From contig JBAJFE010000014.1 in assembly GCA_037903355.1 (NCBI GenBank), forward strand, positions 6,572,001-6,636,000: a stretch of 64,000 nt of DNA. Direction: 5' to 3'. Positions 33,201 through 45,100 of this stretch are shown here, piece after piece (the first letter of the stretch is position 1; every line of letters begins with the position of its first letter). Source of the stretch: Trichuris trichiura (taxonomy: Eukaryota; Nematoda; Enoplea; Trichinellida; Trichuridae). A program made the translations under genes and the position numbers. The notes beneath the pieces are model-generated. The model had not been told where the DNA came from and did no database searches. It saw nothing but the letters and a program-made list of their open reading frames with translations.

Positions 33201-36200
33201 GAGACCACGAACGAATGCACTCGGCATGACCTTGTGCGGGATTCCGCCAGTGAGCAGCGCCAATCGCCGAAGCCCTGCCAAAAACGCGTCCGCTATGTCT
33301 CTGTGACGAAGCCTTCTCTTTGTAACTCTTCGAATGCTACAAATGAATCCGGGGCAAAGGCAGCCAGCAGCCTCTCTTTGACTTTTTTGAGGCCACCCTG
33401 GTCCTTGAACCCCATCTGGTCATAAACATCGAACGCAGCCCCTGTCAGCCGCAGCTCAATAACGCGATCTGACATCTTTGATTCCACACAGTCGACACGC
33501 TGATTCGACCTTCCGCAGCCACTCGGCAGCGGCAAGAAAACAGCTATCAAATTCAGGGATCATCCTGACATCCATGGTAACTATGTTGTGAGGTCCATCA
33601 GAGGGCCTCGATAGCTTGTAGACAATGCACTGAGTAGGTGCAAATGCGTTACAACCACAACGAAAAGCAGAAAACGTTTATTTCTCCATGCTGCGTTCAC
33701 TCTTCCACCTATTCCTCCTCACTCGAGTATATACAGTAAAACCCCATAAGTTAACCACCCCACAGCCTGGGGAAGACCGGCCAACATAGGGAGGTGGTCA
33801 ACATATGGGAACTGTGAGTATAAGTGGTTCGGCTGAATAGATTAGCATCTGTATGCGTTTTATTCTTTTTCAAAGCATCAATTAGAGGTCTATTGAACGG
33901 TGAGATGCATAAAAATAACGCTGTAAAATCATGCATATGCTATTTAGGAGCTACAATGCTTGCTGAAAAAGGTGTCAATTCTAGTCTGGTGCTTTTTCTT
34001 ACTAAGCGAAATGCTTACTGGGCGAATGCTGCCAACGCGTAGGTGGGAGGTTACGTAAGTGAGGAAATGCGCAAGCTGCGCCGGTAAGCATGAAAAAAGC
34101 ATCGTCAAAGCGACAGAATCGGTTCTGTTATCAGGAATCTCCAGTGCACGATAATGAAAAACTTCGCTACGTTGAGTAATGGCACATTGAGGCAATGATG
34201 GTTAGCAGCTGCTAGCGACTGGCACAGAGCAAACTGAGGCGGTCAACTTACAGAGAGAACTAGCATTGCGTCCATATTACTATGTCACGGCTAAAGCGGG
34301 TAACTTCCCACTTACGGAGGTGGTCAGCGTATAGGGGTTGTCTTTGCGCTTATTAACGTGAGGACAAATCAACTGACCAAAGTTCGGTCAACTTGGGGAG
34401 GTGGTCAACATATAGGGGTGGTCAACTTCGAGGTTTTACTGTATTTGCATTTTTCTCAAAGAACTACACAAAAATTGCACAGAGCATCTGTCGAACTTTC
34501 GTGGAGGTTATCGCTTTCATGAGATGTGTGCTTTCAGGTCATCCGTTGGAAGCAACAGCCACCACGCACGTTTGAGAGGTGCACTGTGTAGTTTTTGTAA
34601 AGCTGCTGGTGAAAAATGCAAATACAGTCGGCCCTCCTTATCCATGGTTAATTCGTCCCAAATTTTGAGCTTTTCATTGCGTTAAGCTGAATCCGCGTTA
34701 TGTAGCCCAAATAGCTTGTATTCTAGCTGTGTATTTTGTTCTGCTCCCTTGAATTCCTTCCAGAACTGTTGTCATCCCTGGTGGTGTTTCGAAGCGTGGT
34801 ACTACTGAATCTAGCCACGAAATAATGACGTCAATGAGACTGCGCTTTTCCAGTGGGGTTAGCCATCAGAGTCCAGGCCATTAGATACAAGAAAGGATGA
34901 AAGTATGATTCTCTTTTTTTAAACGCCTGGGAATCACCTCGCTTTAATGAGCTAAGCGATATGCTTGCGCGCGGAATTGGTACAGAGCAGAGGAAATATA
35001 AAATACAGAGGCACTTAAGCAGAAACACCGAACATCACATAGAGCACATCCACGTAGAACAAAACGTCTACGACAGAAATGTTTGGGGCATCAGGAATCA
35101 AGACAATTTGCGCACTTTCTGTAGGTGGGCGCAAATCCGCTAGAGACCGGTCAATCCTAGGTTTCCTCGAACATGCTGGTTGTGAAACTTCTTGTCTTAA
35201 AGTGTTAGGCTCCGCAACTGCCGGGGCTTTATCTAAAAACATTGTTACAGGGGATTTCTCTCCCTTTTCTTCTCTTCATCGAATAAATCTTGTAGCGATT
35301 TCAACGAAGCCGTTATTCCTCGTGTAACGATGATGCCACGTTCCATCGATGGATCATATTTAGCAATCAAATCCTTTAGGACCTGAGCTTGCCGGAAAAT
35401 ACTGGCTAGCTTTTGTAGCGTCCAATTCGAGGGTGTCTGAGCTCCTGTATCTTCTATAACGCCGTCGCCGCTGTCCGTCGGTGACTGTATCAGTTCTTCG
35501 ATTTCCTCGTTGGTGAACGGTTTTCTACAATCTTCTATGTGCTCGCTGATATCGTCTTCTATTATTTCAGGGAAACCTTCACCTCCCAACTCCTTGGCAA
35601 TATTCACTACGTCCATGACCTTCTCATCGATAGCGCCTAAGTTCTCGCATTCACTAACTGCGTCTCCCCACAAACGCTTCCAGCAGCTACTGACTGTTCT
35701 AGGCTTTATTACGTGTACTGCCGTGTAAAAGATGGCGCCGCTATTTCACGCTGAACAAACCGCGATGTATAGAATCCGCGGATAACGAGGACCGACTGTA
35801 TTGTGCAATTAGCGCTGTAAGCGAGCAGCCGTCGTGCTCAGACAACCTCCAGTATCGTCATTACATTCATATATTTGTGGAGCAATAACCGTGAGACGCC
35901 AATAGTTTGCTCCAATCATTCCATCTGTCGCCCCAATTAATTCTAATGGTGGTATTATAGAACTGAACAAGAACTGTGCGGTAGCCTGGAGAAAGAGCTT
36001 GCGGGACGTCACTGCTGAATGGGTACTCAGACACCCACATGTGATAGTGTAGGAGAGCATTTGTGCCAAGAATGATGACTTCGGTAAAGTGAACTCTTTA
36101 CTGATGTAAGCGAGTACACGATAAAGGAAGGAGTCGCGTTGGGAAAAGCAATGCCTCCTTAAGTAATGCACGGTGTCCCCATTAGCAGGGTCACTGAGTT

Positions 36201-39200
36201 CACTTTGGCGCAACCTTATAATCAGTTCGCACCTGAGAGACCACATGCCGCGGTCGGTCTCACCTTAGACTCTGGTCGTTGCACCTACTAAGATGCGACC
36301 GCAGTTGGGCCACACTGGTGTGACTATTCAGAGCGGTCTTCATGCTGAGTGTTCTCGCTCTGTGCCCTGTGGGATTTCATCCTCCCGCTGACACTACCAC
36401 AAATAAGCAGGCTAGGCCACATTGAAAAAGTCGGAGAAACCCTATTCTCCAAGAGGCAATCTCGCAGTGGCAGGGAGTACCCAAAGCAATGGGTTTTCGG
36501 AGGCGTATTCTGAGAAAGCAGGGAATCCTTCCTTGTACCCGCTGCGCGTCGTGCTAGCGGGACGTTGACAGCGCTGATAAGACAGTACATCAGGCCCAGC
36601 ACTATGGTCGTTACTGACTGCTGGCGGGTGTACGACGATTTGTCTCGGGAGGATTACACTCACCTGAGAGTGAATCACTCCATCAATTTTGTGCATCCCT
36701 TGACAGGGGCGCACACGCAGACTATGCGATGTCTCTGAGCACAAATGAAGCGGTCAAACAAGCTCCAGTGCGGCACGCGCAGGAGCGGGCCAGACTCGTG
36801 CGAGTTCATGTGGCGCCACAGGCTGCGTCCTTATGAAGACCCATCTGACAAAATTTTGGGTGTTATAGCCGTTTACTGGGAGCCTGTATGATCTCTGTTC
36901 TGTATGTAATTGTAAATAGAACTGTATTATGTAATTGCTGTTCGTCGCCTTGCAAATAAAATCGCTGTTTTCTTTATTTCCATTGACGGACATGTGATAA
37001 GGCACACTGGCGGCGGATGGTTAACTCGCCGATCACGTCTGAATCATAATCGTATAACATATTCATGCGAGATGAAGTTTAAATTTGACCTGTGCTATAC
37101 TCCCAGGCCACGACAAATATACGCGTGCAACAGCTGGCCTCGGTGCTGCCTTGACCATTTTTGTTTTAAGATTACTTGACGTCTCGAAAGACAGGATGTC
37201 TTTTAACAGGCTTGAATAGTTTCATAGTAGATCTTCAGATTCACGATTTTGGCCTGTTGGATGTATCTGTAAGTAAACTTCAAAGTGCCCTACCAACGGA
37301 TGGTTGAGCAAATTGTAAGAACCAACCAACCAACCAACCGACAGAACACGAGCAGTTCCGAAACGTACGGTATACAAATTGTTCTGTAAAAAGCTCCCCA
37401 ACACTGCTGACAACGGAACACGAGCAGTTCCGAAACGTACGGTATACAAATTGTTCTGTAGCTCCCCAACACTGCTGACGACGGAACACGAGCAGTTCCG
37501 AAACGTACGGTATACAAATTGTTCTGTATTTTCTCTTACAATTTGCTCATCCATCCGTTGGTAGGGCACTTTGAAGTTTACTTACAGATACATCCAATAG
37601 GCCAGACCCGTGAATCTGAAGATCTACTATGAAAATACTTGATGTCACGTAAAGTAAGTCTTAATTCTTAGCTTATTCGTGCGGCAGCCATCCGGGCTGC
37701 AGATTCAGACTTCATGAGCACAGAAAAGCAAATCGGCAAGGTTAACGGAAAAGTTACTTCAAGTAGCTTGATACATGCCTCGCATGCACCTGATTATGCT
37801 GTACAAGTCCTTCAACCGTTATCGAATCTTAATTCTATTCGTGTAGCGTTTATCCGATGTTTAGACTGAGGTTTCAGTATGCGTAGAAAAGCAAGACAGG
37901 CTAAGTTAAGGGAAAAGTTGGTTCAAGTAGCGGAATAAAAGTCTTAAGCACAGTTAATTATGGTTAAAGCACTGTAAATGTTCCTTACATTTACGTAAAC
38001 GTTTACATAAAGGAAACAGTGGCTGCTCGGTGAGAAAAACGTGTTAACTTTGCTTTTCACTGTATAGTTTGCAACGTTTTTCACAGTATGACAAACCGGC
38101 AACTGCTTGTTTGCCACTCTAAATTGCTGTGTGTCAGTGGGTGATTTGTTTACTTACAGTTTGACAAAGCTGCGTTTTTCTTTATCTCTCTGAATTACTG
38201 CATGCTTGCGGGCAGATTCGGAACAAGACCCACTTTTTTCTCTTCTATTTACTTTTTCTTCAAATTTGCCCCATCACTGTTTCTTTCTGATTTATTTTAC
38301 TTCATTGATTTTTTCTGCCCCTCTTAAAATTCCTCTTATTTCACGTCGTCTTATTGAGGCAATGTACGGTAGGAGCCTGTTCGTGTATACAAGTTTTAAT
38401 TACGGGTTGCAACTTGTGGATGTAAACCTGCACCTGTTATCAACGAAAAAGGACATAATTTAAGGGTCATCACTGATGACGGGTGCATGTTTGTATCTGA
38501 ACGCTCTGATTTGTAATTAAAGCTTGTGCACACGAACAGGTTCCTACCATACATTGCGTCAGTATGAAACTCTATGGTCCTGTTAAGAAGTGTTACGTAT
38601 TCAATGTCGCCTTATTCAATGGCAATATTTTCATTCGTTATGCTTCTATTTACATCGGCTCATGTTTTCTTACATCTCGCCTATCTAATTGCATTTCGTT
38701 TAATTTCTTTCCATCCTATTTTCATAGAGGCATTGCCTAGCCTCGACCAGCTGAATAAACGGCTATTGTATGTTTTAAATCACACGCTCGCTTTAAAATA
38801 CCAACAAATACTCAACGGCTACCAAAGTCTGAATATTCCTTAGTTATTATGAAGACGCTGATTACAAGATCTACAGTTTCCCACAACCTCAGGATTATCT
38901 CACAAAAAATGAACAATAAGGTCACAAACAAATAAGCATACCGTGACAAGCATACACCAGCATGGGCCTATTTGTTAAAAAGAAAAAGTGAAGCTTTTCT
39001 TTTCAATAAGCAATATCTTGCGAATAAACCGTATAGGAGGGCATTCGCAGCCGTTATAAGAATTGAGATTTTAGTTTTCACTGCGTAGCTAAGTAACGTT
39101 TTGGTACATTTTTTTCTCATCATAAAAGTAAATGGATTCTTTGTGACAGTTAGAAGCTTTAATACGAAATGCCCTTCCGTGCTTGAGCGTTGGCTGCTGT

Positions 39201-40768
39201 TGACGAAGTGCGGCGAGTGGTTCACCTGCAAGTACATGCAGTCTTCACCGGAAAAACACTAATGGCTGCAACAGTTGTCAGAAAGCACTGCACTCTCGGG
39301 CCATATGTAATGAATGCTGTGCAACTGCTATAAGAATTCAACAATTGCGATCCACTACAGGCACCAGGAAACATTCACCAGTTTCTCGACAAGCCACCGA
39401 AAACCCATTGCAAGGTTACATCTGATCTGCTTCGTGAATATCCTCAAGTCGATTTCCATCGTCCAGTCAGGGCCTCCTATTTCATCCAGTTTCTCCTGAG
39501 GGAAGTGACTGTTACTTCCCTCACGCAGTTCTTCCAGTCAGAGCAATGCATGTGGACATACAAGCATTGTGATATAATGAGTCGGATTCAAAGAGATGTG
39601 CATACTTATAACGTGATGGTGGGCAGAGTATTCCGGTTCGTATCGACCCTATCGTCACAGTAACAGCGCAGCTTAACTCGATAATAGATGCCAAGTCTAG
39701 TGATTGACCCGATGAATGTATGCAGGCACGCTTATCTGATAAGTCACGGTATGAATTAATTACTTTGGCCTCAATGAAGCAGCGTCGAGGTGTCAGAAAA
39801 GCAAAAGTATAGAGAAAGAGAGGAAGAGAACGCAAACGGTTATTGGCATAAATTGAATCGTACAAATAATTTAAGCCTGCTGCAGAACGTGTTCAGCTCG
39901 TGTGATGCTTTTTTGAAGCTTTCCACATTTTTCGTACATTTTCACTCTGTTTTGGTTTGAACGCTGCATGAAATCATGTATATGGTTGTCTTACGCCTTA
40001 TCAGGCCAGTTGCATGTGCTTCACTTTCTCTGGCACATGCTAAATGAATTATAAACCTTGTGCTCTAAAGTCTAATTTATGTTACAGCATAAATCAAACT
40101 ATCATGGTACATGTAATGAAAATGGCTAGGCAAAATCAGGAAGACTGGGATTTCCAACTTGACGCAGTTTTAATGGGCTATCGGTCCTCATGCCAGGAGG
40201 CGTTACGAACATCTCCAGCGCAAGTGCTGTATAACCGAAGGCTATCGCTCGCAGTGGATTGTCTATTCGACGAAGGTGAAATAACCCAAAATGACATAAT
40301 TAAAGAATGGAATAACATACCCCATGAAGCAATAAAAGTGCGCAAGACTGAATGCAAAGACCGCAGCGCGCGTGAAAGAGCAATGAGTAACATCCGCAAT
40401 GCACAAGAAAAGCAAAAAAGAATATATTCAACAATGCACAGAAGTTAATTTCTGAGGCAAATGAATTTTTATACATTGTTATTTGTTTAGGTCAACTGTA
40501 CGACGTTGGAGATGTGGTATACATGAAGAATGGTAAATGGAAGAAAGGTGGTGGGAGCTACCGTTGGATTGGCCCATATATAGTTTCAGATTTAGGCTCG
40601 AAAGGTAAGAAAACTTCAAAAATTATTTGAATTTAAAAAAACTTGCAAACTGTAGGAAAATATCGCTTGATTAACATACGAACTTGGAAAGAACTAGCAT
40701 GCGAAGTGCCCGCCGTACAACTGAAGCGCTACATATCACCTGTATGCACTCAAGTAAATAATTTTTAA
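30264..40768 (+). CDS. Stand-alone GIN/Ginger-type integrase gene with five introns
   Basis: Exons: 30264-30467, 30525-30901, 30946-31086, 40088-40443, 40491-40604, 40656-40768. These join in phase to 434 codons plus stop. Introns are 57, 44, 9001, 47 and 51 nt, all GT...AG. Domains: short N-terminus, zinc-binding HHCC (H74, H82, C112, C115 in SSCEKCQ), then an RNase-H-fold core with D145 (WGMDCIGPL), D204 (VVIHDHGPEF) and E240 (NGLAER); D204 and E240 are separated by 35 residues, the retroviral integrase DD35E. A GPY/F-like end follows (SYRWIGPYIVSDLGSKG). No gag, protease or RT lies upstream and no LTRs flank it, so it is not a plain retrotransposon. It resembles GIN1-like genes and Ginger DNA transposons, both known to carry Gypsy-type integrases. 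I cannot tell a domesticated gene from an intron-bearing Ginger transposon. The first intron is 3n long without stops, and leaving it in would add 19 residues absent from relatives. Confidence 0.8.
31087..32067. other. Left part of the 9-kb intron, no gene recognised
   Basis: Intronic sequence of the integrase gene. A 72-codon open frame on the - strand (31872-31654) is not recognisable. No repeat ends found. Confidence 0.4.
32076..32536. mobile_element. hAT (Buster-like) MITE in the intron
   Basis: 461 bp, ends CGCTGTTTCTCAGAG and GATAATCACTG, flanks ATCTAAAG (32068-32075) and GTCTAGAA (32537-32544), an imperfect 8-bp duplication with the central TA. The interior matches the hAT ends at 22.3 and 60.4 kb (GAACGTTCTCAAGCG, CTGATTGGCCAAT). 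No coding. Confidence 0.7.
32700..33735 (-). mobile_element. Gypsy fragment: part of LTR, gag and protease
   Basis: - strand. Gag starts near 33572 with MDVRMIPEFDSCFLAAAEWL and continues, with frameshifts, through LRLTGAAFDVYDQMG and KERLLAAFAPDSFVAFEELQ (33550-33293) and TLTLDELLTRAQAMLGK (about 33145-33095). A protease block at 32893-32711 contains VLVDSGCTSCIV (the DSG active site). RT is missing. The stretch 33600-33730 is probably an LTR/leader remnant with TTTATT (AATAAA on the - strand) near 33680. Related to the gag at 13.2 kb but not to the intact element at 42-47 kb. Confidence 0.65.
33734..34441 (-). mobile_element. Tigger-derived MITE, family 1
   Basis: CAGTAAAACCCCATAAG at the left and CTTCGAGGTTTTACTG at the right, each next to TA. 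The - strand frame 34195-33944 ends SKKKHQTRIDTFFSKHCSS, almost the same tail as the transposase fragment at 51556 in the longer family member, so this is an internal deletion derivative. Confidence 0.85.
34625..35798 (-). mobile_element. Tigger (pogo) element, classic CAGTCGG ends, internally deleted
   Basis: The left end CAGTCGGCCCTCCTTATCC and right end GGATAACGAGGACCGACTG are inverted, each next to TA. The ends resemble Tigger termini known from animals. It carries the C-terminal third of a jerky/Tigger-type transposase on the - strand. Confidence 0.85.
35245..35725 (-). pseudogene. Tigger/jerky-like transposase, C-terminal remnant
   Basis: The open frame 35673-35245 is acidic, with EDDISEHIEDCRKPFTNEEI and IEELIQSP, and is preceded in frame by a Trp-rich SSCWKRLWGDAV segment. 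This is the layout of the region after the DDE domain in Tigger/jerky proteins. The HTH and catalytic domains are absent. Confidence 0.65.
36084..36415. repeat. Unclassified dispersed repeat, copy 2
   Basis: Same repeat and orientation as 27500-27827, including GGGATTTCATCCTCCCGCTG (36370-36389). No target duplication or inverted ends identified. Between about 35810 and 36083 and on to 37190 I recognise nothing else. Confidence 0.6.
37195..37635. mobile_element. PLE-derived fold-back with an internal tandem array
   Basis: The inverted arms share GTGCCCTACCAACGGATGG (37286) and CCATCCGTTGGTAGGGCAC (37552) and extend outwards through ACATACAGATAC-like PLE-end sequence and inward through TGAGCAAATTGTAAGA. 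Between them lies a three-copy tandem repeat (37344-37530). Confidence 0.7.
37344..37530. repeat. Three-copy tandem repeat, unit about 68-72 bp
   Basis: Each unit begins GAACACGAGCAGTTCCGAAA, continues CGTACGGTATACAAATTGTT, and the first two end with CTCCCCAACACTGCTGAC. Units are nearly identical apart from a 4-nt AAAA indel, so the array is recent. It is preceded by (CCAA)n. Confidence 0.85.
38345..38570. repeat. Short inverted repeat (fold-back) in the intron
   Basis: TACGGTAGGAGCCTGTTCGT at 38364 pairs with ACGAACAGGTTCCTACCATA at 38532, and the arms continue with CAAG(T/C)TTTAATTAC. The centre contains CACTGATGACGGGTGC, which resembles the start of the hammerhead-like cores elsewhere, without a GAAA partner. 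Confidence 0.55.
38571..40087. other. Right part of the 9-kb intron, no gene recognised
   Basis: No motif-bearing ORF or repeat end recognised. The 114-codon open frame on the - strand (39865-39521) looks like chance. Confidence 0.4.
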
Positions 40769-41800
40769 TTCTGAAGAAGGCTAAATTTCAAAACCTTAAC
40801 TTTTAAGAAAACTGCCTCGGTCTCAAACAAAGAAATATTTCATGCGTAGAGGAATTCTCATGCTAGATTTTGCGTTTATGGTAGCAACCCGGTTTCATAT
40901 CACTTCTATCCAGTTTTTTAGCAACGTTTATTCTGATTTTTCGAGTTCACTGACCCATCATCAGCGGTAAATGATTAGGGGAAATCATGAAAATTGCTAC
41001 GGATTAACTCTCCTCAGTATTTAGGTGAATGGAAGGCAAGAGACGTTTGTTGGAAACGCATACCTTTTGTAGAACAAGGTGTTTGGACACCTTTTCGGTG
41101 GGTATCGCTGCCTTACTGCCGTATTAATTTTTAGGAAATGGAAAATAAAATTTTAAAGCAGTTCAGCGAAGTGACGTTAACATCATTCAGATGGGGTAGC
41201 CCTGCTATCACTTCAGCCAAAGCTAATGAACTTTATTGTCGTCCACTTAACTACGTTTGCACACGCTATAACTCTGTATACGGGGGCTATCTGACTCTTG
41301 ATGCTATTTCGCTCATAGGAGTCCGTCGTGAATCGAAAACATCTTAAGTTGAGATGCTTAATCAATTGAGTTAATGCCAAACCCGTTTGCAAAGGGTTTG
41401 TCGCGGTCATTTCGCGGGTTGCAAGTTGATTAGTGCTGTCTTAGGTGTACAGGCACGTGAACGACGAAGACGAATGAAGACTGATCACGAGAGAAGCGCG
41501 CTCCCTGCTGTCTCAAAAACAACATCCTGTGTATATATCATATACAACCTCTACATTATGCATGTGTTGTAGAAACTGTGGGGAATAGAAAATATTCTAT
41601 ATACGAACAGCATGCACTACATATAGGCTGTATATGGCGTGCATACATGCCGTCTGTGTAGTTACTGCAAATACCTCCCATGTAACACGTATGCTGGATT
41701 TACAGCAGGCAAATTGCATTCGTGAATACAGGCATGGGAACAGGACCAATTGCTTTTAGGTCAAGTTGGCAAAATCAAGTCGGTCAGGTCAAATGGGTTA
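40769..41800. other. 3' flank of the integrase gene
   Basis: AATAAAA at 41146 is a candidate poly(A) signal. 40937-40965 on the - strand is a diverged hammerhead-like core (CTGATGA ... TCGAAA). 41540-41760 is AT-rich and distantly similar to the tandem repeat at 8.6-9.07 kb. No coding recognised. Confidence 0.4.
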
Positions 41801-41801
41801 C

Positions 41802-42132
41802 TGTAAAACTTCACGCGCTCAGTAGCACAAATCAAAAGCTTTATTCATTTGCACAGCGGACATGACAAGAACAGCGCACGTTCTGCCGGAAAAAGATCTC
41901 TCCTCCTTCAGTCTTCCCCTTTTATAGCTGTCGTGTTCTTCCGCTTGGCTCCGTGCCAGCACTGCGGGTGGGCCAACTGGTTTTTCTGATGACGTTGATG
42001 CGGACCACCGTGAGCGGCAGAGCGATTCTACCTAACGGTCTTCCCGTGCCGCCTGCTGCGAGTCGGCGCACTGGTTTTACCTGATGACCTTGATGTGGAC
42101 CACCGTGAACGGCAGAGCGATTTCCTGTTACA
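41802..42132 (-). repeat. 3' LTR of the Gypsy element
   Basis: 331 bp, TGTAAC ... TTTTACA on the - strand. It contains a TATA box (CTATAAAAGG on the - strand, about 41918-41927) and AATAAA on the - strand at 41840-41845. A 50-bp segment (CTGATGACGTTGATGCGGAC and following) is repeated within the LTR, about 96 bp away, with few changes. Confidence 0.93.
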
Positions 42133-42183
42133 CTGTTCCCCCTTCCGCTGAGGCATGTCCTCATGCCTTTTCCACGTTTTCGC

Positions 42184-45100
42184 TTAAACCCGCGCTGAGG
42201 CCGGCTGGTCCATCACGTAATCACGGTACCGTGTCGGCATTCGGGTTTGGCGTTGCGGTCTTTTCGGATCGGCACTATGGTGTTTTGATGGGGATAGGTA
42301 TGATGGCACGTCGTCTGGTTCCATAATGACCATCGGCCGGTAATCGGCCGCCCTCGGAAGTACGTGCAGAGTAGTACGACCCGTTCGCGGGAGAGGTCTT
42401 TTCTTCTGGGCCGGAATGCGTACCGCTTTTGGGCAAGGCTTCAAACGGTCGAAATGTACGGTTTGCTCGTCTCTTCGATTTTTGAGGTGCCGAATCCGGT
42501 ACGTCACTGCTGAGGGCTTCGCTATAACTCGGTAAGGTCCGACCCACGGTCGAGTGAATTTCCTGCATTCTCCTCTCCGAATCGTCCGTAATGACTGCAG
42601 GAATACCAGCCCACCGACTCGAAATGGCACTCCCCTGCTGGTTTTGTCGTACTGCTGCTTTTGGCGCCTTCGGGCTTCGTTTAACCGACGTCGAGCGGCC
42701 ACGTGTATTTTTCTTAGTACTCTCTTCAGCTGTCTAACATGGTCTTCAGGTGACAACTCATTATTTTCCTCTAGTCTGCCCACGTCCTCTGGAAGGCGAC
42801 AATGCTCCCCGAAAACCATAGTGTAAGGTGTTGTCCGAATGCTGCTTTGCACACTTGCTCGATATGCCATCATAAGCTTTGGAAGTGTTACGTCCCATTG
42901 CCTGTGATTTTCTTCCACCGTCTTTGCTAGCATGTCTCCCAAGGTACGGTTCATTCTTTCCACCTGGCCATTGCTTGACGGATGATAAGCGGTAGTACGG
43001 GTTTTCTGAATTCCGAGTTCAGTACACATTGATTGAAACACTGATGACTCGAACTGTGCTCCTTGATCTGTATGGATCGCCTCCGGCACGCCGTATCTGC
43101 AGATGAACTCGTTAACCAGAACTGCTGTCACGGTTTTGGCTTCCTGGTTGGGAATCGGGAACGCCTCCGCGAATTTCGAAAAACAGTCCATCACGACCAG
43201 AATGTAGCGGTTGCCGGTCTCACTGGTAACAAGCGGGCCCAAGATGTCAATTGCTATCCTTTGCCACCTCCTCGTCGCCCGCAAGGGATGTAGTGGTGCC
43301 TTACCCTTCGGTAGAGGGCCATTCCGTGTGTTACACTCATAGCAAGTACCAACATAGCCCTTTATGTCGGTCCGGTACCCAGGCCAGTAGAACCTTTCCC
43401 GGATTCTTTCTGTGGTTTTTTCCATACCAAGATGGCCTGCCGTGGCGCCTTCATGCGCTTGTTTCAATACGCGGCTTATCAAGCGTTTTGGAACTACTAC
43501 CTGCCAGCGAAAGCCGGAGTAATCCGCGCAAAACCATTTCCGCACCAGTATACCATTTCGGACTGCCAGTCGGTGCCAATTCAGCATTAATAAATTTTTT
43601 GCGTTTGAGCGTCTCTGGCGACTGAGCTCGTGCTCTGCCATTCCGGCTTCTTTCGCTTTTAGTACGGGCCCAACGTCTTCATCCTCCAGCTGTGCCTTTC
43701 TCATGTCCTCCAGGCCGTCTAGAACCACTACGTTGACCGGTTGACTTGTTCCCTCAGTGCCGCTCCTGCCGCATTGTTTGCACGGTATACGTGACAGCGT
43801 ATCCACATTAGCATGTCTGCTTCCGGCCCTGTGTTCTATGACGAAGTCATACTGTTGCAACTTTTGCTGCCACCGCGCCCACTGACCGTCTGGGTTTTTA
43901 AAATTGCGTAACCATTGCAAGGACCCGTGGTCAGTGCGTAGCTTAAATTTCTGTTGGAGATACGGCCTGAATTGTTCCACGAACGTGATAACTGCCAGCA
44001 TTTCCCGCCGAGTGACGCAGTATCTTCGTTCGGCCCTGGTAAGCGTTCTGCTGGCAAAGGCTACTGGGTGTTCCCGCCCCTGAACATCAGTCTGAGAAAG
44101 AACGGCGCCAATGGCTGTATCGCTGGCATCCGTATCCAGAATGAACGGAACGCTAAAATCAGGTAGCTGAAGAACCGGATGTGACAGGAGGGCTGCCCGC
44201 AATTTGTGGAAGGCTTCCGCACATTCCAGCGACCATTCAAATGGTTTCCTCTTTTCCGTGAGTTGGTGCAACGGTTTGGCGATAGCAGCAAAATTCTTAA
44301 TAAACTTCCTGTAATAAGACGCCAGTCCGAGGAAGCGTTGTACTTCCGTGAGACACTTCGGGACCGGGTAGGTGCGCATTTTCTCGGTCAACGACGGGTC
44401 CGGCTCTATCCCTCTCTCGCTGACAATGTGTCCGAGGTAACACACCTCCTTGCAGAATAGTTTGCACTTCCTGCTGTTGACTTTAAGACCCGCTTCCTGA
44501 AGCCTGCTCAGTACTTGTGCTAAATGCTCTATGTGTTCTTCCGCTGTACGACTGAACACAATTATGTCATCCAAATACACCAGGCATGTGCTCCATTTCA
44601 AGCCAGCCAATACGCGCTCCATGAGCCGTTGGAAGGTGGCCGGCGCCCCGGTCAACCCGAAGGGCATAACGTTGAACTGGAATAGCCCATCGTGGGTAAT
44701 AAACGCTGTCTTTTCCTTTGCGGCATCCGTCAGCTCTACCTGCCAGTAACCGCTTAACAGGTCAATCGTGGAGAAATAGCGTGCTCCAGCCAGTGCCTCC
44801 AGCGTCTCGTCAACGCGGGGTATGGGGTACGCGTCCCTACGGCTCACTTCATTGAGCTTCCGATAGTCCACGCAAAGTCGTATGGAGCCATCCTTCTTCC
44901 TCACAGGAACTATGCCGGCTGCCCAGGGGCTATTCGACGGCTCTATGATTTTATTGTCTAGCATGCGCTGGATGAGCTGACTAACTTCATTCCTTTCAAG
45001 GGGAGACAGCCGACGTAACGGATGTCGGACGGGTCGATTGCTGTCTGTTATTATGTCGTGTTTGAGGATGCTAGTTCGCCCGAAATCGACTTCGCTGGCA

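Noticed and set aside
37321..37530. CRISPR-like array
   Set aside because: Only three units in direct tandem with no unique spacers, in a eukaryotic intron; an ordinary minisatellite in a fold-back.
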